A DNA stretch of 64,000 nucleotides from CBINFS01 sp966250015 (GTDB lineage Bacteria > Bacteroidota > Rhodothermia > Rhodothermales > DASSAV01): contig CBINFS010000013.1 in NCBI GenBank assembly GCA_966250015.1, positions 1 to 64,000 of the forward strand. Direction: 5' to 3'. Under the pieces are notes generated by a model. The model saw only the letters and a list, made by a program, of their open reading frames with translations, was not told where the DNA came from and did no database searches. The first letter of the stretch is position 1. Each line of letters starts with the position of its first letter. Shown piece after piece: positions 25,700 to 34,531 of this stretch. A program made the position numbers and the translations under genes.

Positions 25700-28102
25700 T
25701 CAGAACAGGTACGTCACGCCAAGGCGTAAATTTCGCGGATTACCCGGCGTGAGGTGCAGCTCCGAAACCGAAACGAGCTCTCCCGGCAACCGTGATTCCG
25801 TGTCGAACTGCGCTTCATTCCAGCTCACGTCGAACAGGTTCTCAGCTATCAGGTGTATTTTGAACATCCTATACCGATAGGCTGCCGTCAGGCTAAACAG
25901 CGTAAAGCCTTCAGCCTGAACACTTCCGTCTTCATTGGCCGGCCGGTTTCCAACGTGCACGTACCGAAGACTGCCTTCATATCCGTCGGGATGCAGCACG
26001 GTCAGGCCTCCCGTTGAGGTCAGGCGGGGCGCCAGCGGAATGTAGTTGGCTCCATCCGGTTCATCACGTAGCCTGCCGTGAGAAAGATTAAGATCCGCAT
26101 CTGCGGACAGCCACGAATTGATGGCAAGGCGAGCTTCAAGGTCCAGGCCGAGCCGCCGGCTTCTGCCGCTCAGCTCGGTAAAGCCTCCGTCACCGACGTA
26201 CACAAACTCGCGGTCTAGATCCAGGAGCCAGCCGGAAGCCGCGACATTCAGGAAGGGGAAGATCCGTGCGCGCAATCCCAGCTCGCTTCCTATCGCGCGA
26301 GGGAGTGTATTGACCGTTCGATGGGCGGGGTCGAAGTTTTGCTCGAGGAGGCGATCCTCGATCTCTTGCTCTGACAATCCCTGACGGCGGTAAATTCGGT
26401 CAAGGTCGGCGACCCGCCTGTCTACGACATTGTTGCGGGCATCGTTCGTGTGAAATCCTGTTCCGAAGTTCGCAAATACGTCAATAGTGGAAAGTGGACT
26501 GACCACAAGGCTGGCCTTCGGACTCACGATCGACTGTTGAACGAATCCAGAGGCGTGGGGTAGCCCCGTCGTGGAGTCTCCTTCAAGCCGGTCGTCGACG
26601 TTGTAAGTGAAGTAGTCCCAGCGCAGCCCAGCCTGAATGCGGACGGCAGGTGAGAGCACGAGCTCTTCCTGACCCCAGAGATTGAGGTTCCTTTCGTTGA
26701 TGCCGGCGTCGACCAGGGACTGCATCCGAACACGGTTCGGGCTTTTCATAAGCATGACGTCCACGTCGTCTGCCCGGAAGCCGCCGCCCAGTGTCGAAAC
26801 GCTTAAGCCCTGTCCGAACGAGTGGGTGGTCTGGTACCGTCCGTTGAGTCCGAGCATCCTCCTGTCGTCGGTCTGCTCGATCATGTCGCCGTTTTGCGGA
26901 TCTTCGAGAAAGAAAGTGAAATTTGAGAAGAGCTTGAAGTTGTACCGGCTTACGTATCCCTGCAGACTGAACCGGTCGCTGCCACTGGATGCCTCGTACG
27001 TTACGTTGACGTTTTGCCTGCCCGTGGTGCCGCCCTCAAGGTCGTCTATGGCTCCGAAACGGCTGATCATACCCTGCTCGATGGCCCGCAGTGGAACTTG
27101 ACCTGAAGCGTCCCAGGCTGAGCTGAATCCACTGAGACTCACGGCGAGGTGTGCGTCTTCGCTCAGGTGGGTGTGAAACTTGCCGAAAAGATTGAATCGC
27201 TGGAATCCCTGTGGGCTCAAAAATGGCCCGTCCGTCTGATAGACCTGTCCGGCCAGGTAGGCGCCCTGGTGGGGACCGACGTACGGGAGCTGATAAAGAG
27301 CGGTGAGCCCGACCGTATTGAAGGCCCCGCCTTCGAAACGGATGAGATTGTTATCCAGGTGATCGCGAGTGGTGAAACTGATGGCGCCGGCTGTTGCGAA
27401 GTTTCCATGCGGGGCCGAATACGGCCCCTTCGAAACGTCGAGGTGTTCGATGACCTCGGGTATGACGAAGTGAAGGTCCGCGTATCCCTGGCCGTGACCG
27501 TGTGAAACGAGGTTTACGGGAATTCCGTCGACGTCGATGTAGACATCGGTTCCGTGATCGGCATCGAACCCACGAAGGAATATCTGTTCCGCCTTACCGC
27601 CCCCTGCATGTTGAGCCGTAATCAAGCCTGGGGTAAGCTGAAGAAGGTCCTGTGTCGATCGCCGCGGCCGGATGAGTAAATCGAAATCTCGCACCGTTCG
27701 TGAAGAAGCGGCTGTGTAGGGACGGTCGGATTGGGCAAGCACTTCATCGAGCTCGATCGTAACGGGCTGAAGCCGTATATCCACATGCGAAGTACCTTCC
27801 GATAAAACCTGGATTCGCTGCTGGGTGGTTCTGAAGCCCACCAGGCTGACCGTCACGGTATAAATGCCGGGGGTTATACCAGTAATACCCAGGGATCCGT
27901 CCGCTTCCGTTGCCCCTCCCGTACCCGTTTCTTCTATCAACACGTTCGCAGCAGACAGGCCTGCTCCCGTCATCGCATGTTTTACGGACACCTGAAGTGA
28001 GGTAACTGGCTGCCCTTGGCAGAGATTGACTTCAGATGTACTAACAAATAGTCCAATGGCGACAGCGAACGGAAGAAGCCGGGATAGTGAGGATGTCTCC
28101 AT
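25700..28102 (-). CDS. TonB-dependent outer-membrane receptor
   Basis: An 800-residue receptor with a signal peptide (about 1-30), a carboxypeptidase-regulatory-like beta-sandwich (about 35-115: ADGSLGITGITPGIYTVTVS), a TonB plug (about 130-250: LLQLTPGLITAQHAGGG, IFLRGFDADHGTDVYIDVDG, IEHLDVSKGPYSAPHGNFATAG) and a 22-strand barrel ending in LGVTYLF. The plug contains the His-rich stretch SHGHGQGYAD, seen in a subgroup of receptors thought to import metals or metal complexes. Because it is convergent with the NRPS operon, one idea is that it takes up the peptide as a metallophore; the opposite strand means no shared transcript. It could equally be unrelated. Confidence 0.9.
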   Translation of the reverse strand: METSSLSRLLPFAVAIGLFVSTSEVNLCQGQPVTSLQVSVKHAMTGAGLSAANVLIEETGTGGATEADGSLGITGITPGIYTVTVSLVGFRTTQQRIQVLSEGTSHVDIRLQPVTIELDEVLAQSDRPYTAASSRTVRDFDLLIRPRRSTQDLLQLTPGLITAQHAGGGKAEQIFLRGFDADHGTDVYIDVDGIPVNLVSHGHGQGYADLHFVIPEVIEHLDVSKGPYSAPHGNFATAGAISFTTRDHLDNNLIRFEGGAFNTVGLTALYQLPYVGPHQGAYLAGQVYQTDGPFLSPQGFQRFNLFGKFHTHLSEDAHLAVSLSGFSSAWDASGQVPLRAIEQGMISRFGAIDDLEGGTTGRQNVNVTYEASSGSDRFSLQGYVSRYNFKLFSNFTFFLEDPQNGDMIEQTDDRRMLGLNGRYQTTHSFGQGLSVSTLGGGFRADDVDVMLMKSPNRVRMQSLVDAGINERNLNLWGQEELVLSPAVRIQAGLRWDYFTYNVDDRLEGDSTTGLPHASGFVQQSIVSPKASLVVSPLSTIDVFANFGTGFHTNDARNNVVDRRVADLDRIYRRQGLSEQEIEDRLLEQNFDPAHRTVNTLPRAIGSELGLRARIFPFLNVAASGWLLDLDREFVYVGDGGFTELSGRSRRLGLDLEARLAINSWLSADADLNLSHGRLRDEPDGANYIPLAPRLTSTGGLTVLHPDGYEGSLRYVHVGNRPANEDGSVQAEGFTLFSLTAAYRYRMFKIHLIAENLFDVSWNEAQFDTESRLPGELVSVSELHLTPGNPRNLRLGVTYLF

Positions 28103-28451
28103 AGTGAATCATCGAGCTAATTCCCATGAGAAAGACATACGGGGCCGAAACGCACGACTCAAGCCGAATTCGGCCGCATCAACCCGAAATGGTGGTATCA
28201 ACCTCACTGTTTTTCAAGGTTTTGAGGGATACCACCTACCTGGCGTAATTAAGCGGATAGTGCGTTCGTTCAATCAGCCGTGGGCGCGTCCATGGAGTTG
28301 CGTTGACGCATCCCTTATTGGGTCAGCGGCGTCCTAAATCCCGTCAGGTATGAGTCTCCAGCGTGTACCTGACGGGAAAGGTGCCGGGTATGAAATGGTT
28401 CGTGCGACTTAGAGACCGATGGGTTAAGCTAAAACGACGAGAAGCGGCTGG
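28103..28451. promoter_or_regulatory. intergenic region upstream of TonB receptor
   Basis: This stretch lies between the stop of the sugar-nucleotide enzyme gene and the start of the TonB receptor, both leftward. It should contain the receptor promoter near 28105-28250. Apart from a hairpin at 28340-28376 (listed separately) I see no gene, Fur box or riboswitch that I can support. Confidence 0.35.
28340..28376 (-). terminator. hairpin downstream of UXS-like gene
   Basis: A perfect 11-bp inverted repeat, CCCGTCAGGTA and TACCTGACGGG, flanks a 15-base loop. It lies about 76 bases after the stop of the leftward UDP-glucuronate decarboxylase-like gene. There is no U-rich tail on the minus strand, so it may be a transcript-end stabiliser or operator rather than an intrinsic terminator. 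Confidence 0.45.
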
Positions 28452-29417
28452 TTAGCTAACGTTTTCTTCTATTCGCTGCCGGAAGTAATCGAGCGTTCGC
28501 TTCAATCCTTCGCGCCTGTTGACGGAAGGCTGCCATCCGAGCAGGTTTCTGGCCCTGGTGATGTCGGGCTGGCGAACTTTCGGGTCGTCGGCGGGGAGAT
28601 CCTCGAAAACGATCTTGCTGCTACTTCCCGTCAACGAAATGACCTCTTCGGCAAACTCAAGGATCGTAATCTCGTCCGGATTGCCGATGTTGACGGGTTC
28701 GACCACGTCACTGTAGAGCAGGCGGACGATACCTTCCACGAGGTCGTCTACGTACTGGAAAGAGCGCGTCTGGCTTCCGTCCCCGTAGACTGTAATCGGC
28801 TCGCCGGTAAGCGCCTGGCTCATGAAGGTGGGCAATGCGCGACCGTCGTCCAACCGCATACGGGGTCCGTAGGTGTTAAAAATCCGAACGATACGCGTAT
28901 CGACGCCATGATACCGGTGGTACGCCATCGTAATGGCTTCGGCAAACCGTTTGGCTTCGTCGTAGACGCCCCGGACGCCAACCGGATTTACGTTGCCCCA
29001 GTATTCCTCGCGTTGAGGATGGATCAGGGGGTCACCGTAGACTTCACTCGTCGAAGCCAGGAGAAAGCGGGCGCCTTTCGCTTTGGCCAGCCCGAGCGCC
29101 TTGTGGGTACCAAGGGCGCCCACCTTCAGCGTCTGTATTGGGTATTTGAGATAGTCTATCGGCGAAGCAGGGCTGGCGAAGTGAAGTACGTGATCCAGGT
29201 GGCCTTCTACGTAGATAAAATTCGTCACGTCGTGCTCGATAAACCGAAAGGCCGGATTGCCAATGAGATGCGCGATGTTGTCCGGTCGTCCCGTTATGAA
29301 GTTGTCCATGCAGATCACTTCGTGCCCCTCTTTGAGGAAGCGATCGCAGAGATGCGAGCCGATAAAACCAGCTCCTCCGGTAATCAACGTTCTTGGTCGA
29401 TTGGATATTTGCGGCAT
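28452..29417 (-). CDS. UDP-glucuronate decarboxylase-like sugar epimerase
   Basis: From ATG 29417 the protein has 321 residues (a TTG at 29441 would add eight). It is an extended short-chain dehydrogenase with the NAD site TGGAGFIGSHL and a catalytic YDEAK with upstream STSEVYGDP. The combination HFASPASPIDY, FNTYGPRMRLDDGR, GDGSQTRSFQYVDD and NIGNPDEITILEFA is characteristic of UDP-glucuronate decarboxylases (UXS), which give UDP-xylose; dTDP-glucose dehydratase lacks this set. It probably supplies a nucleotide sugar to the polysaccharide locus that begins 3.9 kb away on the other strand. No UDP-glucose dehydrogenase is in the window, so the precursor must come from elsewhere. Confidence 0.87.
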   Translation of the reverse strand: MPQISNRPRTLITGGAGFIGSHLCDRFLKEGHEVICMDNFITGRPDNIAHLIGNPAFRFIEHDVTNFIYVEGHLDHVLHFASPASPIDYLKYPIQTLKVGALGTHKALGLAKAKGARFLLASTSEVYGDPLIHPQREEYWGNVNPVGVRGVYDEAKRFAEAITMAYHRYHGVDTRIVRIFNTYGPRMRLDDGRALPTFMSQALTGEPITVYGDGSQTRSFQYVDDLVEGIVRLLYSDVVEPVNIGNPDEITILEFAEEVISLTGSSSKIVFEDLPADDPKVRQPDITRARNLLGWQPSVNRREGLKRTLDYFRQRIEENVS

Positions 29418-30167
29418 ACTACTTTTTACGCCTCTGTTCAAGGTGACTTTTTGTGAATGAAGTGACGGGGCTGATGTTCAAAACACCCGGGTCAAGCTAA
29501 CAAACGGCCAATCTGGAATATAGATATTCGCGAGAAAGGGAAGAGTGTAACTATGGATCAGGCAAAGGCATGAAGAGGCTGGATTCTCCTTGAAGGTACC
29601 CGTTTGAACCTGGCTTCCAAAATATCCAGTCTGTCGTCAGGATACGGGATTGTTACCACTCTAAAAACGCAGTCGTGTTGGCTTTCGGACTGTGCGTCTT
29701 TTGTCCTGTAATTGAATCGTGTCCGGCTCCGGCGCAGAGATCATGTTGATGCAGACTCATTCAGCCAGTTGTCTTGGCACAGCATCTCCATTGGTACCAA
29801 GTATACATCATTATATTGACATAAATTTATAAATAATATATACCTGCACTATTGGTTACTTGCTCTTCTGTTGCGCCGTAGGACTATCAATTTAGTGCGC
29901 CAGGGGATTTCATTTCATTGAGGTGCAAGCGCACAAAACCCGACCTGACGGAGCAATAAAATGCATGCCGTGGATGACTCCGGAAGCAGAAAGCGCATTT
30001 GGGAATCTGCATCCTGATGGTAATTTCGAAGATAATATGAAGCGATTCGTGTGTAGTGCAGGGGGTACTGAGGAGATTGACGAAGAGGAATCACACGACT
30101 GAAGCACAGTTTTTCATCCCGTCCTAAGTCGACGAGGACTCTCGTACAACCTGATCGGAACCGTGCA
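29418..30167. other. 750-base intergenic region, promoter-bearing
   Basis: No gene is supported here; the short frames lack domains. The region separates two divergent genes. It becomes very AT-rich between about 29795 and 29860, unlike its surroundings, which marks a likely promoter zone (listed separately). The rest, including 29850-30167, would be a long leader of the secreted-protein gene; I recognise no riboswitch or small RNA in it. Confidence 0.4.
29816..29844 (+). promoter_or_regulatory. candidate sigma-70-like promoter
   Basis: TTGACA at 29816-29821 is followed after exactly 17 bases by TATACC at 29839-29844, within an AT-rich island. It points to the secreted-protein gene at 30168, about 320 bases on, which would leave a long leader. 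Bacteroidota-type sigma factors prefer a different -7 element, so the match may be accidental. Confidence 0.35.
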
Positions 30168-32846
30168 ATGAGGAAATTACCGTTACTGTATGCCCTTCTA
30201 CTGTTTTCGCTGATCGGCACAGCCCACGCGCAAACAATCATCTCAGCGTCGGGAGACGCGTACGTCGAGGGAGGCACAAGTGCAAACACAAATTTTGGAG
30301 GAGCAACCGATCTTTACGTCAAGAATAACGGAGACGAAAGCAACCTCTCTCGTGAAGCCTATTTCCAGTTCGATCTTTCAAGCTTAACCGAGGTCGAGAG
30401 TGTCAAACTGAGACTCTACGCCCTCTCCAGCAGTGCTGCAAATCAGCCTCATCAAGCCGCCTCTGTATCCGACGACTGGACGGAGGGTTCGATAACCTGG
30501 GCCAACCGGCCCAAAGGTGGAACGGTGCTCGGGTCGTGGACTGTAGGCCCCTCACAATCGGTCGAGATCGACGTTACCTCACACGTGAGGCAGTCCATCC
30601 AGAACGATGACAACGTGCTCTCCGTTCGAGTGTATAGGCCAACACCCGCCACAGGGACGAATATCACGGCCTACGCAAGCCGGGAGCATGGAACGGCAGA
30701 TTTCCGGCCAAAGCTTATCGTTAATAGAGCCCCTCGGTTTACAAGTGAACCTGAGCTCGCTGCCACCCGGGGAAAACAGTACCTGTATGAAATTATCGCC
30801 GAGGATGCGGATGGAGATGAACTCACAATTGCAGGGCCAACCCTTCCCGCATGGCTCTCACTTGTGGATCATGGCGATGGCACTGCAACACTCAGCGGTA
30901 CGCCAGGTCCCGAGGACGTCGGCGATCACGACGTGGTATTGACTGTATCCGACGGGCAGGGCACTCCCGGGCAACAGGCCTTTACCGTTACAGTGGCCGA
31001 GCACAATCCCCCACAAACGGTTAATGATGAAGCTTATACCAATGAAGACACACCGGTGGACATTCCGGTCTTGGCGAACGACATCGAAACGGATCGTCCG
31101 ATCGACGTGACCTCGGTGGAACTCATTTCGAGTCCGGCCAGTGGGGCTGCGGTGGTGAACCCGGCGACCGGTGTCATTACGTACACACCCGGTCTGAATT
31201 TTGCAGGTATCCTCACGTTTCACTATACGGTACGTGACGATGCAGGGGCATTGTCTGAACCGGCTGTAGTAATGGTCGTCGTCAATCCGGTGAACGACGC
31301 GCCTGTTGCGATTGATGATGCGGTGACTACACAGGAAGAGGTCCCGGTTACCATCGACGTGCTTGCGAACGACATAGACGTTGACGGCGACGAGCTGGAG
31401 GTCACTGCAATCGATGATGTCGTGGGAGGTGCAGCCACGAATCAGGGTGACGGCACTATACGTTTTGTACCTGAAGACGACTTCTTCGGAACGGCTTCCT
31501 TCACGTACACGGTGAGTGACGGAAATGGGGAGACCGACCAGGCCGAAGTGACCATTACCGTTACGAATGTTCAGGATAAACCGGTTGCGGTTAACGACGA
31601 GGCCAAAACGAGTCGGAATAAACCGATCACCATCGAAGTGCTCGCCAACGATCGTGATGCCGATGGCGATGCTTTGTCTATCGTCAGCGTAAGTGCACCC
31701 CAACACGGCGATGTCGTGGTCGTCGACAATAAAGTAGGCTATACACCTGCGGCCGGATTCATCGGAAAAGACACGTTCACCTACGTATTGACCGACGGGA
31801 CGGATTCTGATCAGGCGACCGTCGTCGTCACCGTGTCTGGCTCTGATGTTGTTCCTGTGGCAAACGATGATGAGGTGACGACCGAGGAGGACGTACCGGT
31901 TAAGATCGACGTACTCGCCAATGATACCGCTGAGGAAGGCGATACGCTTACGATTAGCATCGTTAAGCAGCCGGAGCGGGGGAGCGCGGTCATCGACGAT
32001 GCCGGAACCCCGGAGGACCCGACCGACGATCAGATACTCTATACGCCGGCGCAAGACTTTGCCGGTGCCGACACGTTGGCGTATAAGGTGTCAAACCAGT
32101 ATGGTGATGAATCTGCGACCGCCGAAGTGATCGTCACCGTGACGCCGGTAAATGACGCGCCGTCAATGGTTGAGCTTATGAGCCCTGAACCGGGCGCCGT
32201 TTTACTCGTGGGCGGCACCCTGGACGAGCCGGTCTCTCCTGGCACCCCGTTCATTTTTGAATGGGCCGCATCAACCGATCCGGATGGTGACGAGCTTACC
32301 TATACCTGGTACCTCACGCTGGCGGATTCATTAGCGGAGAGCACGATTCTGCACAAGGTGGAGGTCGGGAATGCAACGCGAGTGGAATTGGACTACGGTA
32401 CCATTGCAGGTTTGCTCGACGAGGCCGGCGTCGCCCTGGATAGCTCGATCGTGCTCTATTACATAGTCGCGGTCTCCGACGGCGAATTGTCGTCGAGCTG
32501 TGTGCCGGCCGGCATCAGCCTTACTCGTGGTGTTCTCACCGGTGTTGACGGTGCGGCCGAGCTGCCCTCAACCTTCGTGCTTGACGGGAACTATCCCAAC
32601 CCATTCAATCCGACCACCACTATCCGGTTCAGCCTGCCGGTTGCAGCAACGGTCAGAGTCGACGTGTACGACGTGGCAGGTCGCAGGGTGCTTACGTTGC
32701 CTGAGAAGGAGTATGCTGCGGGTGCAAACCAGACCATCATGTTGGATGCGACTAATCTCGTTTCCGGCCTATACATCTACCGCGTCGTAGCAACCGGCGG
32801 TAGCAGCACGTTTAGTGGGACGGGTCGTATGGTAATGTTGAAATAG
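30168..32846 (+). CDS. secreted DNRLRE/cadherin-like protein, T9SS tail
   Basis: An 892-residue surface protein. Signal peptide 1-22 (cleaved near AHAQ). Residues about 23-187 form a DNRLRE (CBM96-like) domain with SGDAYVEGG, NFGGATDLYVKN and a closing YASREHGTADFRPKLIV. About 188-280 is an Ig-like dystroglycan/cadherin-type domain (PAWLSLVDHGDGTATLSGTP). About 283-665 holds four cadherin-like repeats with the signature DIPVLANDIE / IDVLANDIDVDGD / IEVLANDRDADGD / IDVLANDTAEEGD. A further Ig-like segment (about 665-785) precedes the sorting domain GNYPNPFNPTTTIRFSLP...GRMVMLK (about 800-892). The cargo should leave by type IX secretion and sit on the surface. It shares architecture with the esterase-bearing protein at 44150-49159. 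Binding of a surface glycan is a plausible role. Confidence 0.88.
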   Translation: MRKLPLLYALLLFSLIGTAHAQTIISASGDAYVEGGTSANTNFGGATDLYVKNNGDESNLSREAYFQFDLSSLTEVESVKLRLYALSSSAANQPHQAASVSDDWTEGSITWANRPKGGTVLGSWTVGPSQSVEIDVTSHVRQSIQNDDNVLSVRVYRPTPATGTNITAYASREHGTADFRPKLIVNRAPRFTSEPELAATRGKQYLYEIIAEDADGDELTIAGPTLPAWLSLVDHGDGTATLSGTPGPEDVGDHDVVLTVSDGQGTPGQQAFTVTVAEHNPPQTVNDEAYTNEDTPVDIPVLANDIETDRPIDVTSVELISSPASGAAVVNPATGVITYTPGLNFAGILTFHYTVRDDAGALSEPAVVMVVVNPVNDAPVAIDDAVTTQEEVPVTIDVLANDIDVDGDELEVTAIDDVVGGAATNQGDGTIRFVPEDDFFGTASFTYTVSDGNGETDQAEVTITVTNVQDKPVAVNDEAKTSRNKPITIEVLANDRDADGDALSIVSVSAPQHGDVVVVDNKVGYTPAAGFIGKDTFTYVLTDGTDSDQATVVVTVSGSDVVPVANDDEVTTEEDVPVKIDVLANDTAEEGDTLTISIVKQPERGSAVIDDAGTPEDPTDDQILYTPAQDFAGADTLAYKVSNQYGDESATAEVIVTVTPVNDAPSMVELMSPEPGAVLLVGGTLDEPVSPGTPFIFEWAASTDPDGDELTYTWYLTLADSLAESTILHKVEVGNATRVELDYGTIAGLLDEAGVALDSSIVLYYIVAVSDGELSSSCVPAGISLTRGVLTGVDGAAELPSTFVLDGNYPNPFNPTTTIRFSLPVAATVRVDVYDVAGRRVLTLPEKEYAAGANQTIMLDATNLVSGLYIYRVVATGGSSTFSGTGRMVMLK

Positions 32847-33309
32847 TGGAAGAACCGCGGAAGCGGAAATGGAACGGGGTTGATCCGAACGGATCAACCC
32901 CGTTCCGAACCAGTGTACCTGCTCGAATTATCGAGCGTAAGGTTAACGTAAAGAGGGGATAACCTAATGGTTAGCAGCGACGGATTGTGTTCCATTTCCA
33001 CAGGATTCTCCACGTTTTTGTTCATGGGGGCTTCTCGCCAAATCCGTCAGGAAAAGGATATACTTTTGGCGCACAGATCATCCGGTGAACCGGACTTCTG
33101 GACACCGGCTCCTACTCCATTCTTTATACAGGAAGGCGCTTAATCTGGATTACGCCTGTTTGGCTCCGCTCGTAATCTTTGGTTCATAGTATCTCGGGCT
33201 TGTGCCCTCGCTGTATAGAAGAGACTGTTTACCAGGGAATGCCGAGGGTAAAGCGTCTTTTGATTCGGTTCTGGCCGTCGAGTGTGTTTGAGTTGAAAGG
33301 GGGAAATAG
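32847..33309. other. intergenic region before polysaccharide operon
   Basis: No gene is supported in these 463 bases. It holds the strong hairpin at 32871-32906 (listed separately) and a short perfect palindrome-like element TCCGGTGAACCGGA at 33081-33094 of unknown meaning. The promoter for the rightward glycosyltransferase operon probably lies in the second half. Confidence 0.4.
32871..32906 (+). terminator. long perfect hairpin, probable terminator
   Basis: A perfect 16-bp stem, GGAACGGGGTTGATCC with its exact complement, encloses a 4-base loop GAAC, 25 bases after the stop codon of the secreted-protein gene. No T-run follows, so termination may need Rho or the structure may protect the 3' end, but stem length and position make it the end of that transcript. 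Confidence 0.65.
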
Positions 33310-34527
33310 ATGCGGGATCTGGGACAGACACTTGAGAGCAACCGATCAGTTAATGGTCACGTTCTTCTTCAATACCGTGGCAAGCAAACGCAAATCAGTG
33401 ATGCACGTATTGCGGTCGTTCATGACTGGTTGCCCGTTTATGCCGGCGCCGAGCGAGTACTCGAACAGATTCTAACGACTGTACCTCAGGCTGATCTTTT
33501 CAGTCTGATCGATTTTTTACCGGAAAACCAACGAACGTTTTTAAACGGTAAGCAGGTCAATACTTCGTTTTTTCAGAAGCTTCCGTTTGCTCGCAGTAAG
33601 TACCGCAATTATCTGCCACTGGCGCCGTTGGCGATCGAGCAATTCGATCTCAGATCGTATGACATCGTGGTCTCTTCGAGCTACGTAGTGGCAAAAGGTG
33701 CGTTGACGGCTGCCGACCAGCTTCACATCAGCTACGTCCACAGCCCGATGCGTTATGCCTGGGACCTGCATTTTCAATACTTAAAGGATGGGAAGCTGGA
33801 CCGTGGTGTAAAGGGGATGCTGGCCCGGCTCATCATGCATTACATGCGCCTGTACGACTCGGCCAGTGCAGATCGTGTAGACGTTTTTGTGGCGAACTCA
33901 CGAAACGTTGCCCGTCGTATCTGGAAGACTTATCGACGTCCCTCCACCATTATTTATCCTCCGGTCGACACGGAGTCTTTCACCCTCCAGCGGGAGAAGG
34001 AGAGCTACTATGTGACGGCCTCGCGTTTGGTCCCGTACAAGCGGGTTGACCTTATCGTCGAAGCATTCTCCCAGATGCCGGATAAGGAGCTGATGGTTAT
34101 CGGAGACGGGCCGGAATACAAAAAAATTGCATCCTTGGCCGGACCAAATGTGACGATGCTGGGCTATCAGCCACACGAGGTCATGAAGCATTATATGCAG
34201 CGAGCACAAGCCTTTATTTTCGCTGCGGAAGAAGATTTTGGGATTGTACCGGTAGAGGCGCAGGCCTGCGGGACGCCGGTCATCGCTTATGGGCGAGGAG
34301 GTGTGACTGAATCGGTTCTACCTGGGGAAACCGGTGTATTCTTCTACGAACAGACCACGAAGAGCTTGAAGGAAGCAGTGAGAGCATTCGAGAATATCCG
34401 GAGTCATTTTGACCCCGAACACATTCGGCGGAATGCCGAGCGGTTTTCAGTTGAGCGGTTTCGTAGAGAGTTCAGCCAGTTGATAGAACGGGAGTACAGC
34501 ACCTTCCGGGCTAACGGAGCGGTTTAA
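33310..34527 (+). CDS. GT4-family glycosyltransferase
   Basis: A 405-residue retaining GT-B glycosyltransferase of family 4. The N-terminal acceptor domain starts at about residue 34 with IAVVHDWLPVYAGAERVL and contains SYVHSPMRYAWD, typical of WbaZ/mannosyltransferase-like enzymes. The C-terminal domain has YYVTASRLVPYKRVDLIVEA and the E-x7-E region AEEDFGIVPVEAQACG that binds the nucleotide sugar. ATG 33310 follows AAAGGGGG. The first about 30 residues are an unusual extension. It opens the rightward polysaccharide operon; the WbaP-like gene starts four bases after its stop. Confidence 0.88.
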   Translation: MRDLGQTLESNRSVNGHVLLQYRGKQTQISDARIAVVHDWLPVYAGAERVLEQILTTVPQADLFSLIDFLPENQRTFLNGKQVNTSFFQKLPFARSKYRNYLPLAPLAIEQFDLRSYDIVVSSSYVVAKGALTAADQLHISYVHSPMRYAWDLHFQYLKDGKLDRGVKGMLARLIMHYMRLYDSASADRVDVFVANSRNVARRIWKTYRRPSTIIYPPVDTESFTLQREKESYYVTASRLVPYKRVDLIVEAFSQMPDKELMVIGDGPEYKKIASLAGPNVTMLGYQPHEVMKHYMQRAQAFIFAAEEDFGIVPVEAQACGTPVIAYGRGGVTESVLPGETGVFFYEQTTKSLKEAVRAFENIRSHFDPEHIRRNAERFSVERFRREFSQLIEREYSTFRANGAV

Positions 34528-34531
34528 ATCC

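Noticed and set aside
28103..28451. Cobalamin riboswitch or Fur box before the TonB receptor
   Set aside because: Looked for because of the receptor; I could not find the conserved boxes by eye.
30858..32054. 398-codon open frame on the minus strand
   Set aside because: It lies opposite a secreted protein whose domains run coherently on the plus strand; the minus-strand translation has no signal, domain or start context and reflects the regular codon pattern of the cadherin-like repeats.
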